From the NCBI GenBank assembly GCA_963693285.1, contig OY848922.1, positions 3,770,923 through 3,834,922 of the forward strand: DNA of 64,000 nucleotides, given 5' to 3'. A program made the position numbers and the translations under genes. The DNA comes from Xestospongia muta (lineage: Eukaryota > Porifera > Demospongiae > Haplosclerida > Petrosiidae). Below the pieces are notes generated by a model. That model saw only the letters and a list, made by a program, of their open reading frames with translations, was not told the origin of the DNA and did no database searches. Of this stretch, positions 12,297 through 27,400 are shown one piece after another (the stretch's first letter is position 1; the number at the start of each line of letters is the position of its first letter).

Positions 12297-15200
12297 CTGC
12301 AAAATAATGAATATAAAAATGAATTATTACTAGAGAGTACATAAAATCCTTAAAACATAAAAATATAGAATAAATTGATTTAGAAATGAATTACTCTAGG
12401 GAACAAATAAACAGTATTTGATTGAGAGACAACACAACTTAAAAGTCAGTCTTCAAAAAAGTATATAAGTCTATCCAAAAGACTTTGTTCACTTACCAAT
12501 ATCTATGGTAATGTGATCTCTTGTCTCAGCCTCAGATGAAGAAATGTATGGTGTAGCAGTACTTTGTTCTAAATAAAAAAACATGAGGTAAATAAATCTG
12601 TAAAAAGTTAAAATCTCATTAAATCAGATTTAACTGGTTGCTGTAAGTATCCATATGAAAATATCATACATATGTGATGATATGGTTTGGCAATTAAATA
12701 ATCCAGTGCACAGGCTAGCATAATTTGAGTTTATTATGAAAAGTTTGCCAGAATTATTATTACCATTTTGAGATAATATTTCTTGCACAATACGAAGTTG
12801 ACCAATGGCTTTTAGAGCTTCAATGAAATCTTCTCTGTTAGCATTTCCACGTTTTAACCATGTTACTAACATGTCTTTACGAGATGGTGCAGGTTGATAG
12901 TGATTGAGTGCTTTAATATCTTTTATTACAGCATCTTTAATACCCAGGTGTATACCCAGAATTTCCCAGTCATTAACCTCTTTTATGAGCTTTACAAGAG
13001 CAGAGAGATGACATTCACCTATTATAAAAATACAATAGGACAATGTTACCATGACAACATTACCTAGTGGTCCATTTGGTAGATTAGAGGTGACTGAAAT
13101 AACAGCTATTTCATCTTCTAGAATTTGAAAGACATAAAATAATCACAAACCATCCATAAAAATATATAATGCAGAAATGGTGAAAAAAAGAAGTCCTAAC
13201 TAATTTATATTGATTAACACACTTCACAATGATAGGTTGACCTAATAGTGTACTATAGTCATTATTAAATACAATGTATTTACTTAGTTCTATTTCAGAT
13301 AAATGTATCAACACAACGTTACCTTTTTCAATGGCATTTTTTGATGTATTTGCAGGGTCTGATAATGAAAAAATGTAAATCTACTATGCAATACCTTAGC
13401 TATAATCTTACCAATTAGCCAACAGGTTTGTCTTTTATCAATTAATTCAAGTGTTGGGAGTTGCTTTTCAATACTGCATCTCATTAAAGGTGGATCATCA
13501 TTCCATGATATAACGACCGGATGTAACTTGTGTCCACTTTCACTGTGCTCTTGTTTACAAGGGACAGATACTTCAGCTTTGAGTGCCCTTTCATCATATG
13601 CTAATATATCAGCACAAGTTGATATAGCTTCACAGAAGGCTTGGCGCAATTTAAAACAATTTTTAATCACACCATTATAGTAGACCTCAATCCAATAGAA
13701 TCTATCAACTATTAGGACAGAACCAAATAAATCTTCAGAATAAAGTAAAACAGCATAACGTAGCTGTCTTGGAAATGCAATTGAACAACTATCTATATCA
13801 AATTGTGGACTTTCTGTTCTGTCAACAAGAGCTACCACAACAGCTGTAAATACACCCTACAATAAAAATGTTGTTCTTATCAACAAAATAAACATTGCAG
13901 AAGTGGTATAAATTTATAAATGAAGCTTTAAATATTAGTAATTATTGTAGATGAGTACAACAGTTACATTACTCACCTGAGGAACGACTTTACTTCCAAA
14001 TGTTATAATCATTGGATCACACTTCTTTTGAAAAAGAACTATGTCTTTCTCTTTTGCCTGTTGAGGTGGTAATACTACTGGCATAAAATAGCGCTTAACA
14101 CCATCAGTTGTCGAGAGTGGAGTAATAATATACAGATAACGAAGCAACATTAAAAAGGCATTTTTAGTAAAAAGAGAAGAAACAAATGGTAGGCAAACAT
14201 TATCAAGTAAAGATTCATCAAATACTCCAAATTCACGAAACGCTCGCTGAGTATCTGGTGTTATAGACTTACCCTCAAGTAAAATATCCTCTAAGGAGTC
14301 TACAAATGACACACGTATCAATGCTGAGAGCATATCAAGGAGATATTGAGGATTAGTAAAAATTACGTTACGAAGGACAATTGGAAAATACAAGAACAAA
14401 GCCATGGTATGTAAGTGGGATAAAAAATTCAGGACATCATTTCCATCCATACTAAGACTAACACCAATACCATGACAAGATACTAATGAAATTATTCCAT
14501 GATCTACTTGTGATGCCTCCTCTTTCAAACGCAATTCAAACATGTACCAACGTACTGGTATGGGTGCAGCGATGCCAATATCCTTCTGATAGGACATAAT
14601 ATGCTGTCGAAGAGAAGATGATATTTTCTTTCGATTCCACCAACAAAGATTATCAACAGGAAATATGAGCTCTTTTTGGTCATCATTATGGAAAATAAAA
14701 TGATCATGAAACTCACTAAGAGTAGACAGTAGCTGCTCATTCTTAAATTCTAATGGCTCATACAATTCTTTTTTCGCACGCTTAATCTTGTCATAGCAAG
14801 TGCCAATGATCATAAAAAGTGGTAAGCTTTTCTTTCCTTTTGCAACAACAGCATTTTTAGAAGAAACTATTGAACGCACAAATTGCTCTATCAGCTCTAG
14901 GTTGGTCATCTGTAATTCACTGGGTTGATTGAGCAACTTACCATTCAGTGAGTAGCAAAACTGAGGCTTTTCAAAAAGGCTTTCTGTTAACTTTGTACAG
15001 ATTATATTTATGGTATTGCCACGAATAAATGCTCGTGATACATCTGCAAATTGTGGCTGACCACCACTATCAAGGACATTGATCCACGTGGCTTTGTGGC
15101 GATTTTGTGCTTTTTTTTGCTTTGTAAATACTTTTGCTAATTCTCTAGAATATTGATCAGAATGCATGTCTGTACTGGAAGATGATAGCTCTTTAGCTGG

Positions 15201-18200
15201 GCTGGCACTAGAAACTGTAGGTCTTGTAGCTTTGTCAGATGAGATTGTAGTGCTGCTTGTAGAAATATGAAAGGTTTTCTTCTCTGTTTGATTGGCTTTT
15301 ATAGTTGTATCGATATCAGAATCCAACTCATTCAAATCTTTTTCTGATATTGTTGATGTTACTGCAGTAGGCAGCGGTACAACAGCATTGTCACTTTTTA
15401 CATTTTGCTTTGCCAACCCAGTCATGCTAGTTTCACCAGGCGTGAATTTTTGAGGTGATTCTGCAAATAACGTTGTACTACTAGCATCTTCTGAAATAGG
15501 ATCATCGGTTTCTTGTTGTGAATCTTGCTCTAGTGCATGAATTGCATCTGAAAGCATCCTTAGTAAGTCGAGACTGGTAACCTTTTCCCATATCTTTCCT
15601 TCATTGCGTCCAGCCACCCTCTCTAACGCTCGTATAGGTCTTGTTGCTAATGCTGTACTGTTGTGAAATCTAGGTGCACTCCAGTTGAACAGAAGTGACT
15701 TGAAAGCTGTTTTACCAACACAAGGTGGTCCCATAAGAACAAGTCTCATGTTAGTAAGTTGAACATTGCCTTTGTGGAGACCACGTTTGAAAAGTCGTTG
15801 CAATGCTGTAATAAAAATAAAAAAGAACATCGTATTAATGCTTGAATAAACTATTGTATTATTAAAATGATATTATATTAATCATATTAATAATTCAATA
15901 TATATGCTATCTTTTAATGGATTATTTAATATATATTTATCTCAAGATTGAAGACTCTGCATAAATAAATTACTGAATATTAGCTAATAGAGAAGAGTGC
16001 ATGAAGAAATAAAGGAACTACAGTACTGCTTGTTATATAAGAACCTCCACAAATTATGTCTCAAAATTTTGATTATAATAGCTAAATTTCTTAATTGCTG
16101 TAACTATAAATTCTATAATTTTAGTAATAGTCATGAATCTATTGGTATGGTCATGTCTACTTATTTCATATATTTATTTTATTGCTGTTTGGCACTTAAT
16201 TAAGAAATAAAAGAAATTAATATCATGTTGTCACCACCAATACATATTACTGCTAATGAGTTTAATTTATTTTAAAATTTGGCATAAGTGACTGCAGTAT
16301 TGTAGCTGCTGTAAAAACACTATCTAAGAATTACCTAATAATTACATTATTCTAACTATGCTGTTGTAAGTAATGAATCTTAAGATATTATAATGTAACT
16401 ACAACAATAAAAATAAGTACAAAGGAAAGCTTAAAAATTATAAACTATTTAGAATATTAAATAAAAAGGTTCCACAATAATGTAAAATATACAAGGATAA
16501 TAAAATTACTGTGATATACATACTTGTTATATCAAGTTATCAAATACATACCTTCATCCATTATTAGCTTTGCAATGTCTCGATAGCCTACACTCTGAGC
16601 TAATTCAGCTGGTGTTTTACCATCCTGAGTGAAGAATGAATGTATTAATTAATAGAAAGGCAAACAGTATATGTAAATGACATATGTATATATATATATA
16701 TAGATATATATATATATATATACATATATAGATGTATACATCACTTGCTTGACTCAGTTTCAGTTGTAATCAACTAGCTAAATAGATATACATATAAACC
16801 TTTGAAAACTTGTAGATGATCTGTTTTAAGTTTATGGAATTATCACAATTGTTGTTGGTAAAGGAAGAACATCATTAATTCTCATTTAAATTGCATATCA
16901 AAGGAAGGCTGATGGCAGATTCCTTCTTAATGATATTATTATAAAGTTTAATACTATTCTTAATATGGACAATTTTCAGTAATTATTTTAAGTCAGCCAA
17001 AAGTTATCCGACCACCACATCATTGCATACACTACTGAGGACATTTAATAAAAATTGTACAGCACATAATATTTCCTCTTTCTTTGGTAATTATTATATA
17101 ACAAATATAACTATTCTAATAATAACTACAAGCTTATATTTTTTTGCTTTTCTTCATCACTACTAAAACTAGAAACTAGTAACTCATCTTAATACTAAAG
17201 TCAATTAATGTTGCTACTCTGTTGCCAATTAAATGTATGGCTCCCATTCAAAAGGTTGTGACAGTCATTTTAACTGCAGTTATGATAATGAAATATTGAC
17301 AAAATCAGACTTATTAGACTCTATCTATACTTAATGAAGCAAATGAGGATAACAAAAAGGTGTAATATAACTAACAATCAACTATTTCATGGAAAAGAAA
17401 TTTTGGTAGTTTATTATTATATTGTTGAAGTACAATTTTAGAAGTTCATTCACACTGTTCATGATTAGGATAAATATATTCATATAATTAGCAATTGTGA
17501 TGGCAGTAACATATATAAGTTCATTTGTTGCTCTTAGAAGCCTACGTCATACAAAATATTAAAATAAAATAATATGAAATGGACATGTCCTTTATTTATG
17601 CATATAAATGAAAGGATCCAAAAAGTTGTCATTTTAAAATGAGAAAACCTGTCAAACTAATAGTTTCATACAAATAATTGGTACACAGATATTTGTATAA
17701 ATCTTTGTATTAGTAACCAAGTCTCCCTTGGAGCAGGTTTCATTTGGACTATGCAGGAACGTTTATGGGAAGAATGTGTTTTTAAGCTAATAGATGGGAT
17801 CAAAATGTTACCTGCTGCTACTTTGTTACTCATACTCACTCTAAGAGGGTGGCATGGGGGTGGGGGCTTGCACGGGGAATTGACATTTTCCTTTAAGGAC
17901 AAAATAAAGGGGTGGGCGCTTACATAGAGGTGGGCGCTTGCTCGGGGAACTACGGTACCTTGTACTCTCCTCTTTCTTTGAAAACCTTTTTTAACCCTTG
18001 TTTGAATTGCCACATCATCTTTTTGATTTGCTGGCTTCTCGTATTGTGCGTTTATATAGACGTCTATGGATACTGGAAGTAGTTTAATACGATATTTAAG
18101 GTCTGTATTCAAGAAGTAAGTTTTCAATAGACAGCTAAGTCTATCAAGTGGAAGGTTGCTCGTTTGTACCATTTCATTGTCCTGTGGTTGAAGCAGTAAT

Positions 18201-21200
18201 ATGAAAGAAGTTGACCACTTTTATCTACTCCACCCATAAAGGTATTGTACCTCTCAGCCATTAGTGGCTTCTCTACATTTTTTCTTCATTCTGTGAGTTT
18301 TCATTACCATACTGCTATCGTGGACTGTGCTAACAATGGTTATGAGCCGTTTATATTTCCATTGCAAAGCAAGTATGCCATTCTCTAAGTTTTTTGTTCT
18401 TACTATTCCTTTCTTCAATTCTTTTCTTATCTGTCCAGTTTGTCCTTTACATTTTGCTTTTGATTTCCATTCTAGAGGCATACCTTTTCTATCTACACAG
18501 GCTGTACTACACACTCCCAAAACATTCAGCTTCATATCTACAAACAGTGATGGTCTGATATAATAATTGTTCATGTATATATTGTGTCCTGCTTCCTTTA
18601 GTGACACAAATAGTCTTATTACAATAACATGTGTAACAGTTTTGTTATCTCCAAGATTAAACATATCATCCTTTCCAACAAATTAATACTGCGTTTACAG
18701 TGATCCCCACCTCAAACTCCCTTGGTCCTTCCTGTGCCAACACAGGTTGTAGCTCGCATTTACATTACGAACATTAAAACTCAAAAGTAATTATTATTAT
18801 TAATAACTTATGACCACACCTCTAAATTCTAAAATGGCTGCCTTGATAAGGAAATATTTATTGACCTATATGATGATGAACAGATTAAAAAGACTGAAAA
18901 AAAGATGCTATAGAGCGAGACGAGCAAGTAATAAATGAAGATTACTCACCTTTGTCATACTATTCCTTGCTATATGAGTGTTTCCTATTATTCGTGGAGA
19001 AAAACGACTGTGGTGTTTACCAAGGTAAGTAATAAAAGTGTAGGGTATATTCGTCTTTCTTAATGATAGATCTTACTACTGGTAGGCATACATTGTAAAG
19101 CAGACCTTTACAGAACCTGATTGGATGGCTAATTTAGGTTAAGTAGATCAACATTCATCCACCTGTGCCATCTACTATTACCAGTCATACCAAAGCAAAA
19201 TACCAATATGTGTACACCATTGTCAGTGGAGGAACGTGTTGCTGTAACACTGTGGTTTCTGGCAACACCAGGAGAATACAGGGCTGCAGTATTGAGTCGT
19301 GCTGAGTCGAGCTGACACGGTAGAGTTTATTGGGCTGGCGTGGTTCGATATGGTCCAGTTTGGTATGCGTTTACATGTTGTGCCAACAGAGATTGAACTG
19401 AGTCGACCCGAGTTAGACCTCTGTGGTAAATGCAGTATAAGTAAGTATTATACATGTACAATAGTCAACCCAATATTACTTGTCAATATGTACCTGCATA
19501 CAGAGTCCGATTGTAAGTATAACCTGTTTTTGAGTCAGCTAAAGAAAATGCTTTTAGCCCCCATTTGTTTGGTTTTTTAGGAATGTATTGAAGAAACAAA
19601 ATTCTGCCTTTGAGCTAACAATGGCCTCATCTATGGAGAATTCACCTCCAGGGTTATAACTAGCTTGAAAGGTATTAATCAGTGATGTAATAAGGGGATA
19701 TATCTTATATAATGGATCATATCCTGGTTCACCTTTTTCGTTTTGGCCTTTCTTGTCATTTATGTGTAGAAACTTTAGGCTGAAACACTCCCATGACATT
19801 ACACAAGAGAAGGTGACTCTACTAATTGGCCAGTACTGGGCCCGGTAATCTTCTAACTTGGGGTAGTGGATTGTTTCCATTATTATTACCAGAGCAAAAA
19901 ATTGTAGCTTTCCTGTTGACGTATGTATCTTCTTTTTCCAATAGGTTAGGCAAGGTCGGTGTGAAATCTCTGAGTGCTCTTGAAAGTGTTGCTGGGCATA
20001 CAAATTTGTTTTGTCAACCATTTCTTCTGTTATCTCTGGTGTAACAAGTTTGTCAAAAAACTCAATTGGTGTTTTATCTGTCATATCTTCTGTTCCTTCA
20101 GATTCTCCAACAAACTCTGTGATATCATAAGCTACACTACTCAGAGAGATATGTTTTGTTGCACTGATTTCAATTTCATCACCATACACTATTTCCATAC
20201 CATCTACTATTTCAGTTTCCACATCAAAATCATTGCTAACATAGTATTCATCATCAACTTCAGTTATTTCCATTACATTATTGTCATTCATTACCACTTC
20301 ATCACCATCACTATTGCATTCATCATCATCAGCTCTGTTACACAATTCCATTACTTGCATCACTCCATCATCACTGATATAGCCATCAAAGTCATCATCA
20401 CTAACATCTCCTGAGGCATTTTCTCCACTTGTAATCATGTCTATCACTTGGTCAGCATTGTATCTAGTCATTGTTCTCACACTTTAGTTATTAATTTAAA
20501 AAGGATGTCGCTGTATTTGAATGGTTTACCAAGTAGCAGCCTCTAGAGCAATAAATATGCTCGCCGTGTTTAATTACATAGGCTTTGCGCATATAATTAT
20601 GCTCATTGCGGTCAAACGGTTAACTGCATTCATGAAATTTAAGATTGACAAAACAAGTTAATTAGAATCTATCTGTACTCAATAAATCAAATGAGGTTAA
20701 ATAGAATCCACACAATGACTAACAATCTACTATTTCATGGAAAAAAATGTTGGTAGTTTATTATTATATGTTGAAGTATAGTTTTAGATGTTTGTTCAAA
20801 CTGTTCATAATCAGGATAATTATATTTATATATGGTAATTATGTTGATAGTAACTTATATATAAGGTCATTTGTTGATCTTAAAAGCTTAAGTCACACAA
20901 AGCATCAAAATAAATAAGAACAGTTTACAAAGCAACAAATTTCAGTGAATTTTTACATGCAAACAGGTATTATGTAAAACACAATGTATCCTGGTCTCAC
21001 ACAAACTCCTGCCGTTCACTAAATGCTTGTTATTATTCACAAATTTCTGTCTAAGTGTCATTTTGATTGTCTTCTATTTAATGTACTCAGTGCCAGCCTT
21101 AAATAATTTTGACAGTAGAAATGATCAATTATTAAATTTATGCTATGTGTAAGAGAGAGTTGTAGTCATAATTTGGAAAAAATTCAGAAGGCTCTATTCT

Positions 21201-24200
21201 ACTTTATATTTGTTTTGTTAAGTCATTCACTCAAGCTTTATGTGGTGTTCTGATATTATATCTTCATTCTCTGTTTAAATATTAGCTGTTTGTACTAAAT
21301 TCTATTACTCCTATTAGCTGATAGTCAATCCACCAATACACTTTATGAGTTAATGCATTTATGGATATATGCAGCTAAACCATTTCTAAATAACAGGTAC
21401 AGCCAAAGCGATCATAACATAATATATATATCATGAGAGGTAGACCATCTAGATAGCAAACTAATGACTTAGCAGTATCATTATATCATTATAGATAGAG
21501 CTGTGCTTTGGGATGGAAAATTTGTACTGTGCACACAAAGAGTTATAAATGTTAAAGAATTCCAGTATACTAGTCATAATGAAAAAGGTGAACCTAGCAT
21601 ACAAGAATTGTGGATGGACAATCACCTTATGACAGGTCAATATGTCTGCTTGGCTCAGATTAATTGTAATGAAACAGCTTGTCCTTCCCAGGAATTATAG
21701 TAACTTTCACGAACAACTTGCTTAAATTTGTTTCTTTCCTACTGTGCTAAAACTATATAAGTATTGACAAGACTATAGTTCAGGCTAAATGCTTGAAGTA
21801 ATTTTTTCATCAATGAATTAAAACAAAAACTAAGCGTACCATATTCCACCCAATTTCCTATACAGTAAAATAGAACTACCTTAACAGATGATTTGCAGCT
21901 TTCTCAATTCATTCACTCAGTAATGTCAATAAATACCTATGCTTTTTTTCACATGGAATACTTCCCAATATAGCTATAGGTATTAAATATTTAGTCCCAA
22001 CAATTTTAACAATATATTGTGTAATTGCCATTATTGTCCCATTCCACAGCTACCCAATAAGCCTGTAAACTTAACAAGTACCAACTGACAGGTATGTACA
22101 GTGTTATAGGGGTAGGAAAGGGGGGCAGGAGGGGTTGAACCCCCATTCAAAATCAGGGAGGCTAAGCTCCCCCTGGTTTGTACTCAAGACTATGTACATA
22201 ATAACTACTTGACTGAAGTGGTTTTGAAACTGATATTATTAGGTTATTCAAAATTATACCAACTGATTTTGTGGCAACAAATTTGTCTGTTTCTGCCCTC
22301 TATTGTCCAGATTCTTTACTAATTTCAACCTTCAACCAGTAAATAACTCTATCATATTATTAAGATGTTACCACTAGCTCCATTATAGAATCCTATTCCC
22401 TTGCTGAGCTTGGACATGTAATTTCTAATACTGAAATCTCTATTTAATCAAATCGTTTGGTGTTACATGTTAGCAAAACTTTCATTCTTTCAATGACTGG
22501 ATCTTTCATCCAATGTGCTCCTATAATAAATACTCTTCTCATTATAATAACTTATAAAAGAATCTTTTTAATATTCTCTATTATATCTATTATACCATAC
22601 TTCAAATCATTACTGCAACTAGTGGCTACAAAAAAGTATTGAGTTATTCATGCAACAATATTGTCTCTTTCTAATTCTTATCATCTTCAAACACTCCTGA
22701 GGCCATATCTTTGATAAGGAGTTAATAAAGACTGTACAACATACAATAGTTGCCTCCTTTTTTGCCTTATTTTATACAAATTCAGTTCTAAGATTAAAAA
22801 AGGTATGAAAGTATTTGTTCATCTTTATACTAAAGTCAATCAAGTTGTTCTTCTTATACCAACCAATGACATGGCTCTAATCATAAAAGATCAGAGTGAC
22901 TTAAGCTGCAGTCATGATAAAATGAGACATAGCCAAAAACCTTCTATCTATAGTTAATGACTGAGACAATGTTAGCAATAAACTAAGCTATGGTTAATAA
23001 TCAATAATTTTGTAGAAAAAGAATGTTGTTAGTAGACTATATAGTTGCAGTATAATTACAGAAGTTTGTTCAAAGTGGTCATGATCATAATAATTATATT
23101 CATTGGTAGATATTTTAAGATATTAACCTAAGTCTAAAATAATGAAAACAATTACTAGAGTTATAACATGATAAACTTATTCTTAGGTTTATTTGGTACA
23201 TTGAACACACCAGGTACATAATTGAAGTGATTATGTCAGTCTTCACATTTAACAAACAATAACATATAGCACAAAAGAGTATTTTCACTGATCAATTATA
23301 ATATTTTAATATCATGCTTAGGATATTATTTTTAAAATATGACTACTTGATGTAATCACACTGTGATCTTTCATACCTTATCAACAACAGTAATGTCAGC
23401 ACCATTACTAATTAATATTTTGATGATCTCTGGATGATTATTGTAGGCTGCAATATGTAATGCAGTACGGCCATTCTGTATCAATAAAACAACGAATCAG
23501 TACATTTTCAATGAACACTATAAAGACAAATTTCAACTCAATGTATTATTAACACATAATACATTTATGATTTTAATAATTTCACTTAAACATCCACTAT
23601 GTTATATTGTCAACATGGTACAATTATTATACAGTTATAGATACTTATTATAATACATTGTATTAAAACAAAGAACAATATTCCAGATATTGTTACATAC
23701 TCATGTAAATAGTTAGATTTATATTATGTTAGATGATTTCTTATTAGTTGTGTTCTTAGTTATGTAGGATGAGAGTGGGATGTTTCAAGTTATGAAGTTA
23801 ATTTTAATTGTGGTCAGTAAAGGAAGAGTGCAATTAATTCTCTTTCAATTTGCATATCAAAGAAAAACTGATGGCAAGTATTTTCTTAAGATTTATTGTA
23901 AACATTACAACTATTCCTTATTGGGCCAATCTTCAGTAATTATGTTACGTCAATTAGCAATTGTACAAACACTCCTGCATGAGACAAATTAAATGCATGA
24001 AACTATAAAACACATAATGTTTCCTTCTTCTTCGCTACTTTTTTACAAGAAACTGTAACCATGCTGATAATAAGTATAGGCTTATATTGTAGATGTTTTT
24101 ATTATTAAAACTAGGAAAGTAACTACTCATCATAATAGTAATAGCAATTAATGCTGCTATTCTGTTGCTCACAAAATGAATAGCTCCCATCATAAGGTGT

Positions 24201-24407
24201 GACTGTTTTTTTAACTTCAGTCATGACAATGAAATATTGACCAAAATAAACTTATAAGAATCTAGATATACTTAATGAATCAAATGAAGTTAACCAAAAA
24301 ACTACACTATGACTAACAATGAAATATTTGATGGAAAAGGAATGTTGGTAGCTTATTGCTGGTGACAAATGATACTTTAGCATTTTGTTTGTACAGATCA
24401 TGCAAAA

Positions 24408-24458
<51 letters not shown>

Positions 24459-27400
24459 TGTTATAACATGATAAACTTATTCTTAGGTTAATTTGGTACA
24501 TTGAACACAACAGGTACATGAGTGAAGTGATTATGTCAGTCTTCACATTTAACAAACAATAACAAATAGCACAAAAGAGTATTTTCACTGGTCAATAATA
24601 ACATTTTAATATCATGCTTAGGATATTATTCATAAAATATGACTACTTGATGTAATCACACTGTGATCTTTCATACCTTATCGACAACAGTAATGTCAGC
24701 ACCATTAGTAATTAATATTTTGAGGATCTCTGGATGATTTTTGTAGGCTGCAATAAGTAATGCATTATCGCCATCCTGTAGTAATAAAACAAAGAAGCAG
24801 TACATATTCAATGAACACTATAAAGACAAATTTCAACTCAATGTATTATTAACACATAATACATTTATGATTTTAATAATTTCACTTAAACATCCACTAT
24901 GTTATATTGTCAACATGGTACAATTATTTTAAAGTTATTTTCATGTATATATACCTACTAAATATACTCTAGACTAGTATACTACATTACTAAACTCTTA
25001 ACAAACCAATCTATCTAAACACAGGTATAATTAATATAATTGTGCCAGAGAACCTCTGCAACTTTTAGGAATATAATAAGTATATCAAATATAAGGTCAC
25101 AGTTATGAAAGCTGCAACTAAACTAGTAGCTGTTTTTTGACAAGACTATAGTTCAAGCTAAATGCTTGAAGTAATCCTTTTATCAATGAATTAAAACAAA
25201 AAATAAGTATTCCATATTCCACACAATCTGCTATAATTATAAAAAAATGGCTTAAGTTAAGCTAAATTGATTAGAGAGTGTGAAAATTATGTAATTAAGT
25301 ATATACTTCAGATAGGGCAGTTATTATAGTAGAAATGCAAAACAATAACTTTTCATTTGTATTTGTCGTTATTGATGTTACACAATTAACAGTCTAGTCT
25401 ATCTTTTACAAAAGATAACAGAGACTCATTTTCAGTGATTTATTCATACTGGCTTATGTGTATATTATATACATATTGTTAAAAGGTTAGCAGTAAAAAA
25501 GTGAAAACCATTATTTAGATTTTTACAGAAGAAAGTTCAGTAAATAATATATATAAAATTATCATAATTTCTTCAACTTTGGATGAACATATGAAAGAGA
25601 ATTTTTATAAGTTTTATGTGCCAAATTTAGTAGTGTTGATCTAATTAATTAACATTGGTATTTGTGATATCTCTTTTCATTTAATGACAAACTGTATACC
25701 TGCAACTACTAATAATGTAATTGTGTTGTTATCTCTGTTTAATAAATAATGCAAGTACACTATGTTATCTCACTTTATTAATTACAGTCATATCTGCCCC
25801 TTGTTCCAATAAGAACTCAGCCACTTTGAGATGTCCCTTCATACATGCTAACATCAATGGAGTATTACCATCCTAAAGAATTATAAATATGATATAAAAT
25901 GGTCAATTTGAAGAAAATCATTATGTGCAATATAACAATTGCCTTTAGTCACAACAGGATAGGAAAATGCTTTAATTTAGCATAATATTATAGAACTTAA
26001 CCTAATCACAATTCAAACATTATAAAAAGTATTGTTTTAGCTTCACCAATCAAAATGGCATTCATCTATAAATAATATTGTATTGCTATGTCCCAAAGAT
26101 TATTTCTTTTCGAGCATATCATTTCATAACACACAGAGATGAAAATATTTTAATGTAGTACAGCAATATAGATAAGAAATAGCTAGGTTTATACTAACAA
26201 AATTAAACTTTAATCAACTTTAAGAGTACTGGAGATGCCAAGAAGTTTAATTGAATAATCATACTGCATGGCTATCAAAATTTATTAGTGCAGCATCAGT
26301 GGTGTTAAAGTTGCTGTAACAGCTATTTAATTGATGAGGACCGTCTTTGATACAATCTTACAATTAAGACTATATTTGACTAACATTCCAAAAAAAAGAG
26401 CATTGATCTAGTAGATGATCCCATCCAAACTTAGACTTTGAAGACAAAATATGGCAGTCTTGTTTCGTCTAAGAAAAAAATTTACAGACAGAAAATGTCC
26501 TAGTAGACAAGTTGTGCTGCAACATTGATCCAAAAATTGATTATTGGTGCTGGATTCAATCCTATCTTGTTAAATTCCAACCAATTGTGGAGAAATATCA
26601 TGTGCTAAAGTTTACATGTGAATTAATTACAATGGGTGTAACGTAAAGTTCTAAATTAATTTATAACTGAACTAATAATATACTCAAGTATGTGGTAGCA
26701 CTTTTGTAAATTTAATATGAGTCAATTCTGTCTTTAGTTTAATTAATTTTAGTCCGAACAAGTGGTTGGAGTATAAGAAAAATGTTAGACTACAAAACCT
26801 TCACGTTTACAAGCAAGTGTTTGAGATAAGACTATGGCTTTAATTGCAGCCAAATATTTGTTTGGGTATCATCAACATTGTTAGGAGTATGTAATACTTA
26901 ATACCCTATTAATAATATAAAGTTAAAATCATAGCAAATAACTAGAAAACAGACAAAGAATTTTGACAAAGAACAAACGAATGAAATGGTCTAACTGTAA
27001 TAATTTAGTATTATTTCCTATTGTTGTACGGCTTTGTTAAAATAATTGTGTGCACTTCCTGTTCTCTCATCAGTTGTAATCATTGTTGGCTAGTTGATAT
27101 GAGAGTTATTTCTAAAGCTGCGTAAACCTACTATATCATATTGGTGGCGAGGCTATTTATTAGAAGCAATGATAACAAGGTTGCTAATATGATTTGATGA
27201 GTTTGATCCCAAACTGGAGAGTTGGAACAGTAGACAGAGAGACTGTGACATTTCCAGGATGGTAATGGTATTGAAGATGCTGGAAGGAAACAGTCTATAT
27301 ATTTATCAGCTGTAGGACCAATCACTTAAAAGCTATTCACAAATCATATTGCACAGAAAAGCAAAGTAAGAAAGGCTGCAACAACTTACAAAAAATTCTC

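Noticed and set aside
13111..13314. 67-codon minus-strand frame between exons 14 and 17
   Set aside because: Spans introns and mini-exons in the wrong frame; no domain.
19826..20414. Two forward open frames
   Set aside because: Antisense shadows of the acidic piggyBac frame.
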